Assembly: GCA_046331245.1 (NCBI GenBank)
Contig: JAXLRH010000001.1
Coordinates: 310,001-374,000, forward strand
Source of the DNA: SSF14 sp046331245
GTDB lineage: Bacteria > Actinomycetota > Acidimicrobiia > Acidimicrobiales > Microtrichaceae
Length of the DNA stretch: 64,000 nucleotides
Reading direction: 5' to 3'
The notes beneath the pieces were generated by a model. The model was not told the origin of the DNA. It saw only the letters and a program-made list of their open reading frames with translations, and did no database searches. This document shows, piece by piece, positions 43,500 through 50,549 of the stretch; the first letter of the stretch is position 1, and the number at the start of each line of letters is the position of its first letter. A program made the position numbers and the translations under genes.

Positions 43500-44006
43500 T
43501 CAGGCGAGCGCTGGCAACCAGTCGACCCACTCGTCGGGCACGGTGTGGACGCCGGCCGACGACAGCAGCACCAGGGTGCCGCGCGGCGCGACCGGCCGCT
43601 GCTTGAGTGACCAGCCGAGGTCCGACAGCAGCCGGCTTCCCTTGCGCGTGTTGCACGGGGCGCACGCGGCGACCACGTTCGTCCACACGTGCTCGCCGCC
43701 GCGCGAGCGGGGGATCACGTGGTCGATCGTGGAGGCGGTGCGATCGCAGTGGGTGAACTGGCATCGGCGTTGGTCGCGCAGCAGCACCGCCCGGCGCGAC
43801 AGCGCGATGTTCTGTCGGAACGGAACGCGCACCATGTACCGCAGACGCAGCACCGCCGGGATCGGGAACGACTGCGTGGCCGAGTGGATCTCGCCGTCGC
43901 CGTTCGCGATCACATCGACCTTGCCGGAGACCACCAGCCCGATGGCGCGGCGCACGGGGATGACGTGCAGTGGTTCGAACGATGCGTTGAGCAACAACAC
44001 CGACAC
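43500..44006 (-). CDS. HNH endonuclease-domain protein
   Basis: A 168-residue protein common in Actinobacteria. It begins SVLLLNASFEPLHVIPVRRAI and carries a C-terminal HNH/zinc-finger nuclease domain: CQFTHCDR and CAPCN supply four Cys, and TIDHVIPRSRGGEHVWTNVV is the HNH core with the catalytic His. Its biological target is unknown. GTG 44006 has GAGAGGAGCGGG upstream. It ends tail-to-tail with the metallo-hydrolase gene, 12 bases away. Confidence 0.88.
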   Translation of the reverse strand: MSVLLLNASFEPLHVIPVRRAIGLVVSGKVDVIANGDGEIHSATQSFPIPAVLRLRYMVRVPFRQNIALSRRAVLLRDQRRCQFTHCDRTASTIDHVIPRSRGGEHVWTNVVAACAPCNTRKGSRLLSDLGWSLKQRPVAPRGTLVLLSSAGVHTVPDEWVDWLPALA

Positions 44007-44098
44007 GGCCCGCTCCTCTCTCCGAGGAGACTGTCCTCCGAGAACAAGTCCTGGGCAACAGAATTACCACCGAACCGGCGCCGGTGCGGCGACGACCG

Positions 44099-44617
44099 CT
44101 ATCGGCGGGTGATGCGTGCCCGCCGCCACTCGGGCTCGGCGCCGTCCACCCACGCGACCCGGAGGCCGATGCGCCGGGCCGTGTCGGCGAGGAGCGCGTC
44201 GATGAGCGAGTCGGGTGCCGGTCGCCCGCCCACCAGCGCGCCGAGCGGCACGTCGACGTCCACGTGGTCCGGCGCGTCGTCGGCCCCGAGCGTTGTGGCG
44301 GCGGCCCCGATGGCGTCGACTGCGAGCACCACGTCGCGAGGGTCGGGTTCGGTGGTCGCGGGCGTGTCCTCGACCCCCTCGGCGCCGGTCGTCGTCGGCT
44401 CCGACGACGCTCGTCGCTCACGGAGCACCCGGCGGATGCGCACCCACCCGAACGGGGCGACGATGACGAGCGCGATCAGGAAGAACACGAACATCGAGCC
44501 GAGGCGGGCGCCCTCGTCAATGGCGATCATCGAGACCAGCGCGGCGCACATCGCGGCGAAGCCTACCGAGCGTCGAATCCTCCCGACGACGGCGCCGGCC
44601 CTAGGCTGCCGCCCCAT
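44099..44617 (-). CDS. Hypothetical protein with two membrane helices
   Basis: A 172-residue protein. Two hydrophobic helices lie near the N-terminus (SVGFAAMCAALVSMIAI and LGSMFVFFLIALVIVAPFGWV). A Glu/Thr/Pro-rich stretch follows, then a cytoplasmic domain with VVLAVDAIGAAATTLGAD and SLIDALLADTARRIGLRVAWVD. No family is recognised. ATG 44617 directly abuts the start of the divergent gene at 44616 (CCATGG), so both would be leaderless or nearly so. Confidence 0.6.
   Translation of the reverse strand: MGRQPRAGAVVGRIRRSVGFAAMCAALVSMIAIDEGARLGSMFVFFLIALVIVAPFGWVRIRRVLRERRASSEPTTTGAEGVEDTPATTEPDPRDVVLAVDAIGAAATTLGADDAPDHVDVDVPLGALVGGRPAPDSLIDALLADTARRIGLRVAWVDGAEPEWRRARITRR
44602..44607 (+). 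promoter_or_regulatory. Possible -10 element for the 44616 gene
   Basis: TAGGCT eight bases before ATG 44616. The spacing is two longer than at the clear leaderless promoters. Confidence 0.3.
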
Positions 44618-45098
44618 GGAGACGACGGAGACCGCGACCGATCAGCTCGTCATCGACGAGGCCCAACTCGAACGCCTCGAACGCGATCTCGCCGACGCCG
44701 CCGACGCGCTCGAATCGGTCGAGCGCATCTGTGCGGCGGGCGTGGGCGGTGCCGAGACGGCCACCGCCATCCGCCAGCTGCTCGACGACGGTCGCTTCGA
44801 CATCGCGCCGGTCGTCGGTTCCCACGACGACGCCCACCACCAGGCCCCGGAGGCCCAGGCCTCAGATCTGGTCGGGGATGGTGACGTCGACGCCGCCGAG
44901 GAGGTCGACGCGATCACCGAGTCGCCAGCGGCCGCCCTCGTGGGCGAGCCAGCGGCCACCGAGGTTGGGGAGTCGCTCGAAGGGAGCCCCGAGACTGCCC
45001 TCGATCTGGTAGATCAGCCCGCCGTGGGTGACCACCACCACATCGACGTCGATCCCCGCGCCTTCCTCGCCACCGACGGCGACGGCGATCGCCTGTAG
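44616..45098 (+). CDS. Small acidic coiled-coil protein; 3' end overlaps antisense gene
   Basis: METTETATDQLVIDEAQLER opens a helical segment (LERDLADAADALESVERICAAG) and continues with IRQLLDDGRFDIAP, resembling the N-terminal coiled-coil of short DksA/TraR-like proteins but without Cys. About 80 residues look real. The second half, 44862-45098, runs antisense through the end of the phosphatase gene and is Asp/Ala-rich, so it may be read-through after a lost stop or a sequence indel near 44850. Function unknown. Confidence 0.45.
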   Translation: METTETATDQLVIDEAQLERLERDLADAADALESVERICAAGVGGAETATAIRQLLDDGRFDIAPVVGSHDDAHHQAPEAQASDLVGDGDVDAAEEVDAITESPAAALVGEPAATEVGESLEGSPETALDLVDQPAVGDHHHIDVDPRAFLATDGDGDRL

Positions 45099-45473
45099 AG
45101 CGGTCATCGCCCGGTCGTTGAGCGCTTCGTCGCTCTCCCACCCGGGCGGTCGGTGCCCGGCGTCGAGGAACCCCGGGTAGGCTGCCTCGATCTCGGCGCG
45201 GGTGAGCCCCTGCCACTCGCCGGCGTGGCGTTCCACGAGGCCCGGCAACGACACGACGGGGCCGACGCCGATCTGCTCGGCCACGATCTCCGCGGTGACC
45301 CGCGCCCGCTCGAGCGTCGAGCTGAAGATGGCGTCCACGGCGCCGATCGCCGCGCTCGCCTCGGCCGCCTGACGCCGCCCGACGTCGGTCAGCGGCGGGT
45401 CCTCCTGGCCCTGCCAACGGCCGGAGGCGTTCCACGTCGACTGGCCGTGGCGGATCAACAACAAGCGGGTCAC
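44862..45473 (-). CDS. Histidine phosphatase/phosphoglycerate mutase-family protein
   Basis: A 203-residue enzyme with the phospho-His motif LLLIRHGQSTWNASGRWQG at the N-terminus, DPPLTDVGRRQA, FSSTLERARVTAEI, a Glu in LVERHAGEWQGL, and the second catalytic His in VVVVTHGGLI. The substrate may be a sugar phosphate, an acyl phosphate or another phosphomonoester. The start is GTG 45473, which places the catalytic motif at residue 8. It is divergent from the MoaD-like gene. Confidence 0.88.
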   Translation of the reverse strand: MTRLLLIRHGQSTWNASGRWQGQEDPPLTDVGRRQAAEASAAIGAVDAIFSSTLERARVTAEIVAEQIGVGPVVSLPGLVERHAGEWQGLTRAEIEAAYPGFLDAGHRPPGWESDEALNDRAMTALQAIAVAVGGEEGAGIDVDVVVVTHGGLIYQIEGSLGAPFERLPNLGGRWLAHEGGRWRLGDRVDLLGGVDVTIPDQI

Positions 45474-45503
45474 GGCGGCAACGGTACGCGTCAGGGCGGC
45501 GAC

Positions 45504-45509
45504 TACGCT
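45504..45509 (+). promoter_or_regulatory. -10 element, leaderless promoter of the MoaD-like gene
   Basis: TACGCT, then CGTGCG (six bases), then the GTG start at 45516. Confidence 0.5.
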
Positions 45510-45515
45510 CGTGCG

Positions 45516-45758
45516 GTGCCCACGCTGAGGTTGTTCGCCCAGGCCCGACAGAGCGCCGGCACCGGCCAGGACACGGTTCCCGGCACCACCGTGGGGGAGG
45601 TGCTCGACGGCGCGGTCGCCCGCTACGGCGACGGCTTCGCCGCGGTGCTCGCGACCTGCAAGGTGTGGGTGAACGGCGACGAGGCCGACCGGTCGACGAC
45701 CGTGGCCGACGCCGACGAGGTGGCCGTGCTGCCCCCGGTCTCGGGCGGGTCCGACTGA
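45516..45758 (+). CDS. MoaD/ThiS-family ubiquitin-like sulphur carrier
   Basis: An 80-residue beta-grasp protein: VPTLRLFAQARQSAGTGQD, a strand with VWVNGDEADRSTTVADADEVAVLPPVSGG. Sulphur carriers of this family end in Gly-Gly, whose carboxylate is adenylated and thiolated. Here Gly-Gly is followed by Ser-Asp before the stop, so activation would need trimming, or the protein serves another role. The GTG start at 45516 has a leaderless promoter. It is directly followed by the CdsA-like gene. Confidence 0.78.
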   Translation: MPTLRLFAQARQSAGTGQDTVPGTTVGEVLDGAVARYGDGFAAVLATCKVWVNGDEADRSTTVADADEVAVLPPVSGGSD

Positions 45759-45759
45759 G

Positions 45760-46566
45760 GTGGTGCTGGATCCCGTCATCGAGATCGCACGGACCTACTC
45801 GGTGCGACAGCAGGTCGGCGGCCCGCGTCTGCGGCTCGGCACCATCTGGTTCCTGATCCTGCTGATCTGTCTGGCGAGCGGCTCCGCGCTGGTCACGATC
45901 GTGTTCGCCGCCGTCGCCGCGGTGGCGGGGCTGCAGACCGCCGGCGCGTGGCGCCTGCGCAAGGTCGCCGTCAACCAGGTCGTCGCGGCCGCGGGCGCCG
46001 CGCTCCTGCCGCTGGCCGCGTGGCTCGGCCTCCGCGCCGTCGGCGTCGTGCTGTTCCTCCTCGTGATCGCCGCCGTGGTGCTCGGCGCCGACACCACGCT
46101 CGACGGGTCGTCGTTCGCGGTCGACCGACTGAAGGCCAACCTCCCGGTGGCGTCCGCGACGCTGCGGTCGGGCATGTTCGTGGGCCTCACGGCCGCTGCC
46201 GTCGTGCAGGTGCACCGCATCGACGCGATGTCACTGCTGTTCCTCATGTCGGTGGTGTGCGTCTACGACTCGGGCGACTACCTCGTCGGCAGCGGCGCCT
46301 CTAACCGGTTCGCCGGTCCGCTGGCAGGCATGGCCGGGGGCGTGGTCGTGGTCGCCGCGATGACCGCCATCAACCCGCCGCCGCTCACCGACGACGGCGA
46401 CGTCCGGCTGCTCGGGCTGCTCATGGTGCTGGCCTGCCCGCTCGGCCAGATGCTGGCGTCGTGGACGCTGCCGTCGTCCCGCGCGAAGGCGCCGGCGCTG
46501 CGGCGGCTCGACGCCTGGATGGTCGCCGCCCCGTTGTTCCTCGTGGGGCTGTGGCTCGCCACCTGA
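45760..46566 (+). CDS. Phosphatidate cytidylyltransferase (CdsA)-like membrane protein
   Basis: A 268-residue protein with seven to eight membrane helices. The C-terminal half resembles CdsA: VVCVYDSGDYLVGSGASNRF recalls the D-x-G-A-Y-x2-G segment, GPLAGMAGGVVVV the following helix, and SRAKAPALRRLDAWMVAAPLF the ending K-x-R-x-L-D region. The canonical CdsA S-x-K-R signature is not complete, so enzyme activity is uncertain. GTG 45760 or GTG 45763 may start it; both follow the MoaD-like stop within a few bases. Confidence 0.65.
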   Translation: MVLDPVIEIARTYSVRQQVGGPRLRLGTIWFLILLICLASGSALVTIVFAAVAAVAGLQTAGAWRLRKVAVNQVVAAAGAALLPLAAWLGLRAVGVVLFLLVIAAVVLGADTTLDGSSFAVDRLKANLPVASATLRSGMFVGLTAAAVVQVHRIDAMSLLFLMSVVCVYDSGDYLVGSGASNRFAGPLAGMAGGVVVVAAMTAINPPPLTDDGDVRLLGLLMVLACPLGQMLASWTLPSSRAKAPALRRLDAWMVAAPLFLVGLWLAT

Positions 46567-46569
46567 CGC

Positions 46570-46587
46570 CCGGCCATCGACGGCCGG
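46570..46587 (+). terminator. Hairpin after the CdsA-like gene
   Basis: CCGGCC-ATCGAC-GGCCGG forms a six-pair stem four bases after the stop. There is no U-tract, as is common in GC-rich actinobacteria. Confidence 0.35.
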
Positions 46588-46629
46588 CGTCTCAGGTTTT
46601 GCCACAATGTGCCGATGGGAGGTGACCCG

Positions 46630-47199
46630 ATGCTCGATCCCACCGGGGCTGAGGAGCCGACGATCGTGATCACCGAACTGGACGAACTGCTGGCCGTCGA
46701 CGACCTGTCGTCGTTGTCGACCCGCTCGATGGACGAGCTCCGCTCGCTGCGCGACCGCCTGGGGGAGGTCGAGTTGGGCCTGTCCTTCGGCCGCCGCATG
46801 GCGCAAGGCCGCCTCGACATCGTGCTCGCCGAGTTCCACAGCCGCCTCCAGGGCAAGACCGAGACGGCGCACGAGCTGCTCGGTCGCCTCCCCGAGGTGC
46901 TGTCGACCCAGGGTCGCGGGCAGGGCCTGCCCCGCCACGTGCGCGAGGGCGAGATCCCGACGTTCGCGGACGAGATCCTGGCCGAGCTCGATCGCCTCGT
47001 GAACCCGTCCGACCTCGCGTCGGTCGACGCGCTCGACGTCGACGCGCTCGATGCCGCAGCCCAGCGGGTGAGCGCGCTCGAGCGTGCGATCTCGGTGAAG
47101 CGCAGCGAGGTGCACCGTCTCATCGACGAGGTGCAGGAGGAGATCATCGCCCGCTACCGCAGCGGTTCGGTGTCGGTCGACGACCTCCTGAAGGACTGA
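46630..47199 (+). CDS. rsiG: RsiG-like c-di-GMP-binding anti-sigma factor
   Basis: A 189-residue helical protein. The c-di-GMP signature E-x3-S-x2-R-x3-Q-x3-D is present exactly at Glu48, Ser52, Arg55, Gln59 and Asp63. A second copy at Glu151, Ser155, Arg158, His162 and Asp166 has His for Gln. In Streptomyces, RsiG holds two such helices in an antiparallel coiled coil and, when loaded with c-di-GMP, sequesters the sigma factor WhiG. No sigma gene is adjacent here. GGGAGGTGACCCG before ATG 46630 is a strong ribosome binding site, preferred over the starts at 46609 and 46615. Confidence 0.82.
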   Translation: MLDPTGAEEPTIVITELDELLAVDDLSSLSTRSMDELRSLRDRLGEVELGLSFGRRMAQGRLDIVLAEFHSRLQGKTETAHELLGRLPEVLSTQGRGQGLPRHVREGEIPTFADEILAELDRLVNPSDLASVDALDVDALDAAAQRVSALERAISVKRSEVHRLIDEVQEEIIARYRSGSVSVDDLLKD

Positions 47200-47286
47200 C
47201 GTCACCCCACCGGTCCGGCCCCTGCGGGCCCGTCGGCGGTGCTCGCGTCCGCGAACGAATATGTGCCGAAGCAGCGCGCGTTGCCC

Positions 47287-47292
47287 TAGCCT
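47287..47292 (+). promoter_or_regulatory. -10 element, leaderless promoter of the XRE gene
   Basis: TAGCCT, then GAGGCC, then the ATG at 47299. Confidence 0.5.
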
Positions 47293-47298
47293 GAGGCC

Positions 47299-47667
47299 AT
47301 GAAGGACGAGATCGACAAACGCTGGCACGACCTCGGCGAGTTCATCCGCGAGCAGCGCAACGTCGGCCAGATGTCGCTGCGCAAGCTCAGCGAGCTCGCC
47401 GGCGTGTCGAACCCGTACCTCAGCCAGATCGAGCGCGGGCTGCGCAAGCCGTCGGCGGAGATCCTCCAGCAGATCGCCCGCGCGCTCGAGATCTCCTCGG
47501 AGACCCTCTACGTGCGGGCCGGCATCCTCGACGAGCCCGACGGCATCCCCGACCTCATCAGCGAGATCCGTCGTGACCCGTTCATCGGCGAGGAGCAGAA
47601 GAAGACGATGGTGAGGATCTACGAGTCGTTCCGCCACGAGAACGAGTCGGCCGCCGCCGACAAGTAG
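47299..47667 (+). CDS. XRE-family helix-turn-helix regulator
   Basis: A 122-residue DNA-binding protein. The HTH lies at residues 13-70: EFIREQRNVGQMSLRKLSEL, then AGVSNPYLSQIERGLRKPSA, then LQQIARALEISSETLYVRAG, a classic Cro/C1 type with the recognition helix in NPYLSQIE. A 45-residue acidic-basic tail follows. It is the type of small regulator found in single copy next to mycothiol or cell-envelope genes; its target is unknown. It is leaderless and lies just upstream of mshA. Confidence 0.87.
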   Translation: MKDEIDKRWHDLGEFIREQRNVGQMSLRKLSELAGVSNPYLSQIERGLRKPSAEILQQIARALEISSETLYVRAGILDEPDGIPDLISEIRRDPFIGEEQKKTMVRIYESFRHENESAAADK

Positions 47668-47717
47668 TTCGACAACATGTGGGAATCCGCGATGCCGGGC
47701 CGGGGTTGGTTCCACCC

Positions 47718-48941
47718 GTGACGGCCGTTGCGATGCTCTCCCTCCACACCTCGCCCCTGGCGCAGCCGGGCGAAGGCGACAGCGGTGGCATGAACGTGTA
47801 CGTCCGCGAGCTCGCTGCATCGCTGGCGCAGGCGGGGGTGCCCACCTCGGTGTACGTGCGGTCCTGGCGTGACGGACTGCCGGCGCGCGTGGCGGTGGAG
47901 CCGCTGTTCGAGGTGGTCCACGTGCCGGTCGGCCCGTACTCCCTGGCCAAGGAGCACCTGCCGGCGGTGGTCGACGAGTTCGCCGACTGGGTGCGCGACG
48001 ACGTCGAGCGTCGTGGCGACACCACCGTGCTGCACGCGAACTACTGGCTCTCCGCGGTGGCGGCGCACCGCCTCAAGCACGATCTCGAGCTGCCGCTGGT
48101 CACGACGTTCCACACGCTGGCCCAGGTGAAGTCGTCGGCCGGCGACAGCGAGCCGGACGCCCGTGCGCTCGCGGAGGCGGCCGTCATCGGGTGCTCCGAC
48201 GCCATCTGCGCGTCCAACTCCGTCGAGGGCGACCAGCTGGTCGACCTGTACGGCGCCGCCGGTGATCGCATCGAGATCGTGCCGCCCGGCGTCGACCGCG
48301 CGTTCTTCTCGCCGGGCGACCGTCGTGGGGCGCGCCGGGCGCTGGGCCTCGGCAACGGCCCGGTGCTCCTGTTCGTGGGCCGCATCCAGCCGCTCAAGGG
48401 CCTCGACGTCGCGGTCGAGGCGCTGGCGCGCCTGCGCCGATCCGATGCCGTGCTCGTCGCGGTCGGGGGCCCCAGCGGCCCGGACGGCCAGGCCGAGTTC
48501 GAGCGCGTGCAGAAGCTCGTCGCGGAGCTGGGGGTGACCGATCGCGTGCGGTTCGTGCCTCCGCAGCCGCACCACATGCTCTCCACCTACTACCGGGCCG
48601 CCGACCTGTGCCTCGTGCCGAGCCGCTCCGAGTCGTTCGGCCTCGTCGCCGCCGAGGCGCTCGCCTGCGGCACCCCCGTGGTGGCCACCGCGGTCGGCGG
48701 GCTCACCACGCTGGTCGACGACGGTGTGAGCGGGCTGCTCCTCCCGTCGCGCGATCCGGGCGTGTGGGCCGAGGCCGTCGACTCGCTCATCGGCCATCCG
48801 CTCCGGCTCGCGGAGATGTCGGTCGCCGCCGCGCACCGGTCACGGCACTACACGTGGTCCACCACGGCGGCTCGCCTGCGGCGCGTGTACGCCGACCTGT
48901 CGTCGGCCCGCGTGCCGGCGGAGTGCGGCGCCCACACATGA
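47718..48941 (+). CDS. mshA: D-inositol-3-phosphate glycosyltransferase MshA
   Basis: A 407-residue GT4 glycosyltransferase catalysing the first step of mycothiol synthesis, joining GlcNAc to inositol-3-phosphate. It starts VTAVAMLSLHTSPLAQPGEG and continues DSGGMNVYVRELAASLA, the MshA hallmark. Later come HANYWLSAVAAHRLK, TFHTLAQVK, VPPGVDRAFFSPGDR, LLFVGRIQPLKGLDVAVEAL and the nucleotide-sugar motif SRSESFGLVAAEALACGTPVVAT. GTG 47718 is the likely start. The YbjN gene follows 10 bases later. Confidence 0.9.
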   Translation: MTAVAMLSLHTSPLAQPGEGDSGGMNVYVRELAASLAQAGVPTSVYVRSWRDGLPARVAVEPLFEVVHVPVGPYSLAKEHLPAVVDEFADWVRDDVERRGDTTVLHANYWLSAVAAHRLKHDLELPLVTTFHTLAQVKSSAGDSEPDARALAEAAVIGCSDAICASNSVEGDQLVDLYGAAGDRIEIVPPGVDRAFFSPGDRRGARRALGLGNGPVLLFVGRIQPLKGLDVAVEALARLRRSDAVLVAVGGPSGPDGQAEFERVQKLVAELGVTDRVRFVPPQPHHMLSTYYRAADLCLVPSRSESFGLVAAEALACGTPVVATAVGGLTTLVDDGVSGLLLPSRDPGVWAEAVDSLIGHPLRLAEMSVAAAHRSRHYTWSTTAARLRRVYADLSSARVPAECGAHT

Positions 48942-48951
48942 GGTTCCGGCC

Positions 48952-49419
48952 GTGACCGACGACGAACGCCCGGCCAGCACGCCCGAGGAGCTCGAACGCC
49001 TCGCCGGGGTGGTCGACTCGTGGGCGAAGCGCCAGATCGACCACGACTGGGTCGCGGCCGTCGAGCGCGACGGCGACGCTCCCCGCTGGTTCGTGCGCGT
49101 GAACGGCGAGGAGAAGTCGGTCTTCTCGGTGTGGTTCTTCCTGCGTCAGCGTTCGCTGTTCGTCGAGACCTACGTGCTCCCGGCGCCCGAGGAGAACGAG
49201 GCGGCCGTCTACGAGTTCCTGCTCCGGCGGAACCTGCGGATCTTCGGCATGTCCTTCGCCATCGGCGGCGAGGACGCCATCTGCCTCAAGGGCGAGATAC
49301 ACAACTCCGACGTGTGCGACGAGGAGCTCGATCGCCTGCTGGGCACGGCCTACATGATGACCGAGGAGTGCTTCCGCCCGGCCATGCGCCTGGCCTTCGC
49401 CTCCAAGTTCCAAGGCTGA
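48952..49419 (+). CDS. YbjN domain protein
   Basis: A 155-residue YbjN-family protein (type III secretion chaperone-like fold) with an N-terminal Glu-rich helix, then WFVRVNGEEKSVFSVWFFLRQ, YVLPAPEENEAAVYEFLLRRN and GGEDAICLKGEIHNSDVCDEELDRL. In actinobacteria this gene commonly sits beside mshA. Its function is unknown; an adaptor or chaperone role is proposed for the family. The GTG start lies 10 bases after the mshA stop, so they are probably co-transcribed. Confidence 0.82.
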   Translation: MTDDERPASTPEELERLAGVVDSWAKRQIDHDWVAAVERDGDAPRWFVRVNGEEKSVFSVWFFLRQRSLFVETYVLPAPEENEAAVYEFLLRRNLRIFGMSFAIGGEDAICLKGEIHNSDVCDEELDRLLGTAYMMTEECFRPAMRLAFASKFQG

Positions 49420-49478
49420 CGCGCTCGCGCCGCCCCTTTCCGCCCCCTCCGCCCGGCCTCCACCCTCCTTCCGGTTTT

Positions 49479-49517
49479 GGGGTTCGTTGTGCGCGAGGGG
49501 TGCACACAACGAACCCC
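49479..49517 (+). terminator. Long perfect inverted repeat after the mshA-ybjN genes
   Basis: GGGGTTCGTTGTG (49479-49491) and CACAACGAACCCC (49505-49517) pair perfectly over 13 bases across a 13-base loop. The stem extends further through the flanking TTTT/GAAAC with one wobble. It is probably a transcription terminator for the preceding genes, though a DNA-level palindrome is possible. Confidence 0.5.
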
Positions 49518-49581
49518 GAAACGTGGGGAATGCGGGAGAACGGGGGAGATGGCGTTGGGGCCCGACAGCCCATTTCAGATC

Positions 49582-49712
49582 ACTTGTTGATTTTTCAGGA
49601 AACTTGTTGTTACCTGAGCGCCAAGGCCGGAGAGCGCAGCACCGGACGTCGGGGAAGCGGACCGATGTGAGCGCTCTCCGGTCTTCATGCCGTTTTCGGC
49701 AGTCCCGTTGTC
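49582..49712 (+). ncRNA. Candidate structured RNA in the 344-base gap before proC
   Basis: The gap 49420-49763 holds no gene. After the palindrome comes an unusually AT-rich stretch with ACTTGTTG repeated 20 bases apart (49582, 49602). It is followed by a nested fold: outer stem CCGGAGAGCGC (49627-49637) with GCGCTCTCCGG (49671-49681), and inner stem ACGTCGG with CCGATGT around a nine-base loop. A small hairpin TGCCG-TTTT-CGGCA follows near 49690. This looks like an RNA gene or leader element; I match it to no known family. Confidence 0.35.
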
Positions 49713-49751
49713 CGCGGCTGTCGTTGTTTTGGGCGGTGCTGCCCCGCCCTT

Positions 49752-49757
49752 TAGGCT
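49752..49757 (+). promoter_or_regulatory. -10 element, leaderless promoter of proC
   Basis: TAGGCT, then CGCCGG, then the ATG at 49764. Confidence 0.55.
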
Positions 49758-49763
49758 CGCCGG

Positions 49764-50549
49764 ATGACGCGACTGCAGATCGTCGGTGGTGGCCGGATGG
49801 GCGAGGCGCTCCTCGGGGGCATCGTGGCCTCGGGGTGGGCGTCGGCCGCCGACGTGCGTGTCGTCGAGTCGGTCGCCGCACGCCGGGCCGAGCTCGCCGC
49901 CGCGTACCCCGGGCTCGAGGTCACGGACGCGCCCGGGCCGGCCGACGGCACGATCGTGGCCGTGAAGCCGGCGGACGTGCCGGCCGTCGTCGCCGCCATC
50001 ACCGCGGCGGGAGGTGGTCGGCTGCTCTCGATCGCCGCCGGCGTGACGCTCGCGACCATCGAGGCGGCGGCCGGAGCGGGCGTCGCCGTGGTGCGGGCCA
50101 TGCCCAACACCCCGGCACTCGTCGGCGCCGGCGCGTCGGCGATCGCCGGTGGAGCCTCCGCCACCGACGACGACCTCGCGTGGGCCGAGGCGCTGCTCGG
50201 CTCGGTCGGCGTGGTGGTGCGCGTGACGGAGCGCCAGCTCGACGCCGTCACGGGGCTGTCCGGGTCCGGCCCGGCGTACGTGTTCCTCGTGGCCGAGGCG
50301 ATGATCGACGCCGGCGTGTCCGCCGGCCTGCCCCGCGACCTCGCGGTCACGCTCGCCACGCAGACGTTGGTGGGCTCGGCCCGTCTCCTGTCCGAGAGCG
50401 GCGACACGCCGGCCGACCTGCGTGCCGCGGTCACGTCGCCCGGTGGCACGACGGCCGCCGGCGTGCGGGTGCTCGAGCAGCGGGCCGTGCGCGCAGCGCT
50501 CATCGACGCGGTGCTCGCCGCCCGCGACCGTTCGGTGGAGCTCGCGTGA
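49764..50549 (+). CDS. proC: Pyrroline-5-carboxylate reductase
   Basis: A 261-residue enzyme of proline synthesis reducing pyrroline-5-carboxylate with NAD(P)H. The dinucleotide loop is IVGGGRMGEALLGG near residue 6, then VAVKPADVPAVV, RAMPNTPALVGAGASA, VTGLSGSGPAYVFLVAEAM and the C-terminal dimer motif AVTSPGGTTAAGVRVLEQ. It is leaderless, and its stop overlaps the GTG of the next gene, so a two- or three-gene operon follows. Confidence 0.94.
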   Translation: MTRLQIVGGGRMGEALLGGIVASGWASAADVRVVESVAARRAELAAAYPGLEVTDAPGPADGTIVAVKPADVPAVVAAITAAGGGRLLSIAAGVTLATIEAAAGAGVAVVRAMPNTPALVGAGASAIAGGASATDDDLAWAEALLGSVGVVVRVTERQLDAVTGLSGSGPAYVFLVAEAMIDAGVSAGLPRDLAVTLATQTLVGSARLLSESGDTPADLRAAVTSPGGTTAAGVRVLEQRAVRAALIDAVLAARDRSVELA

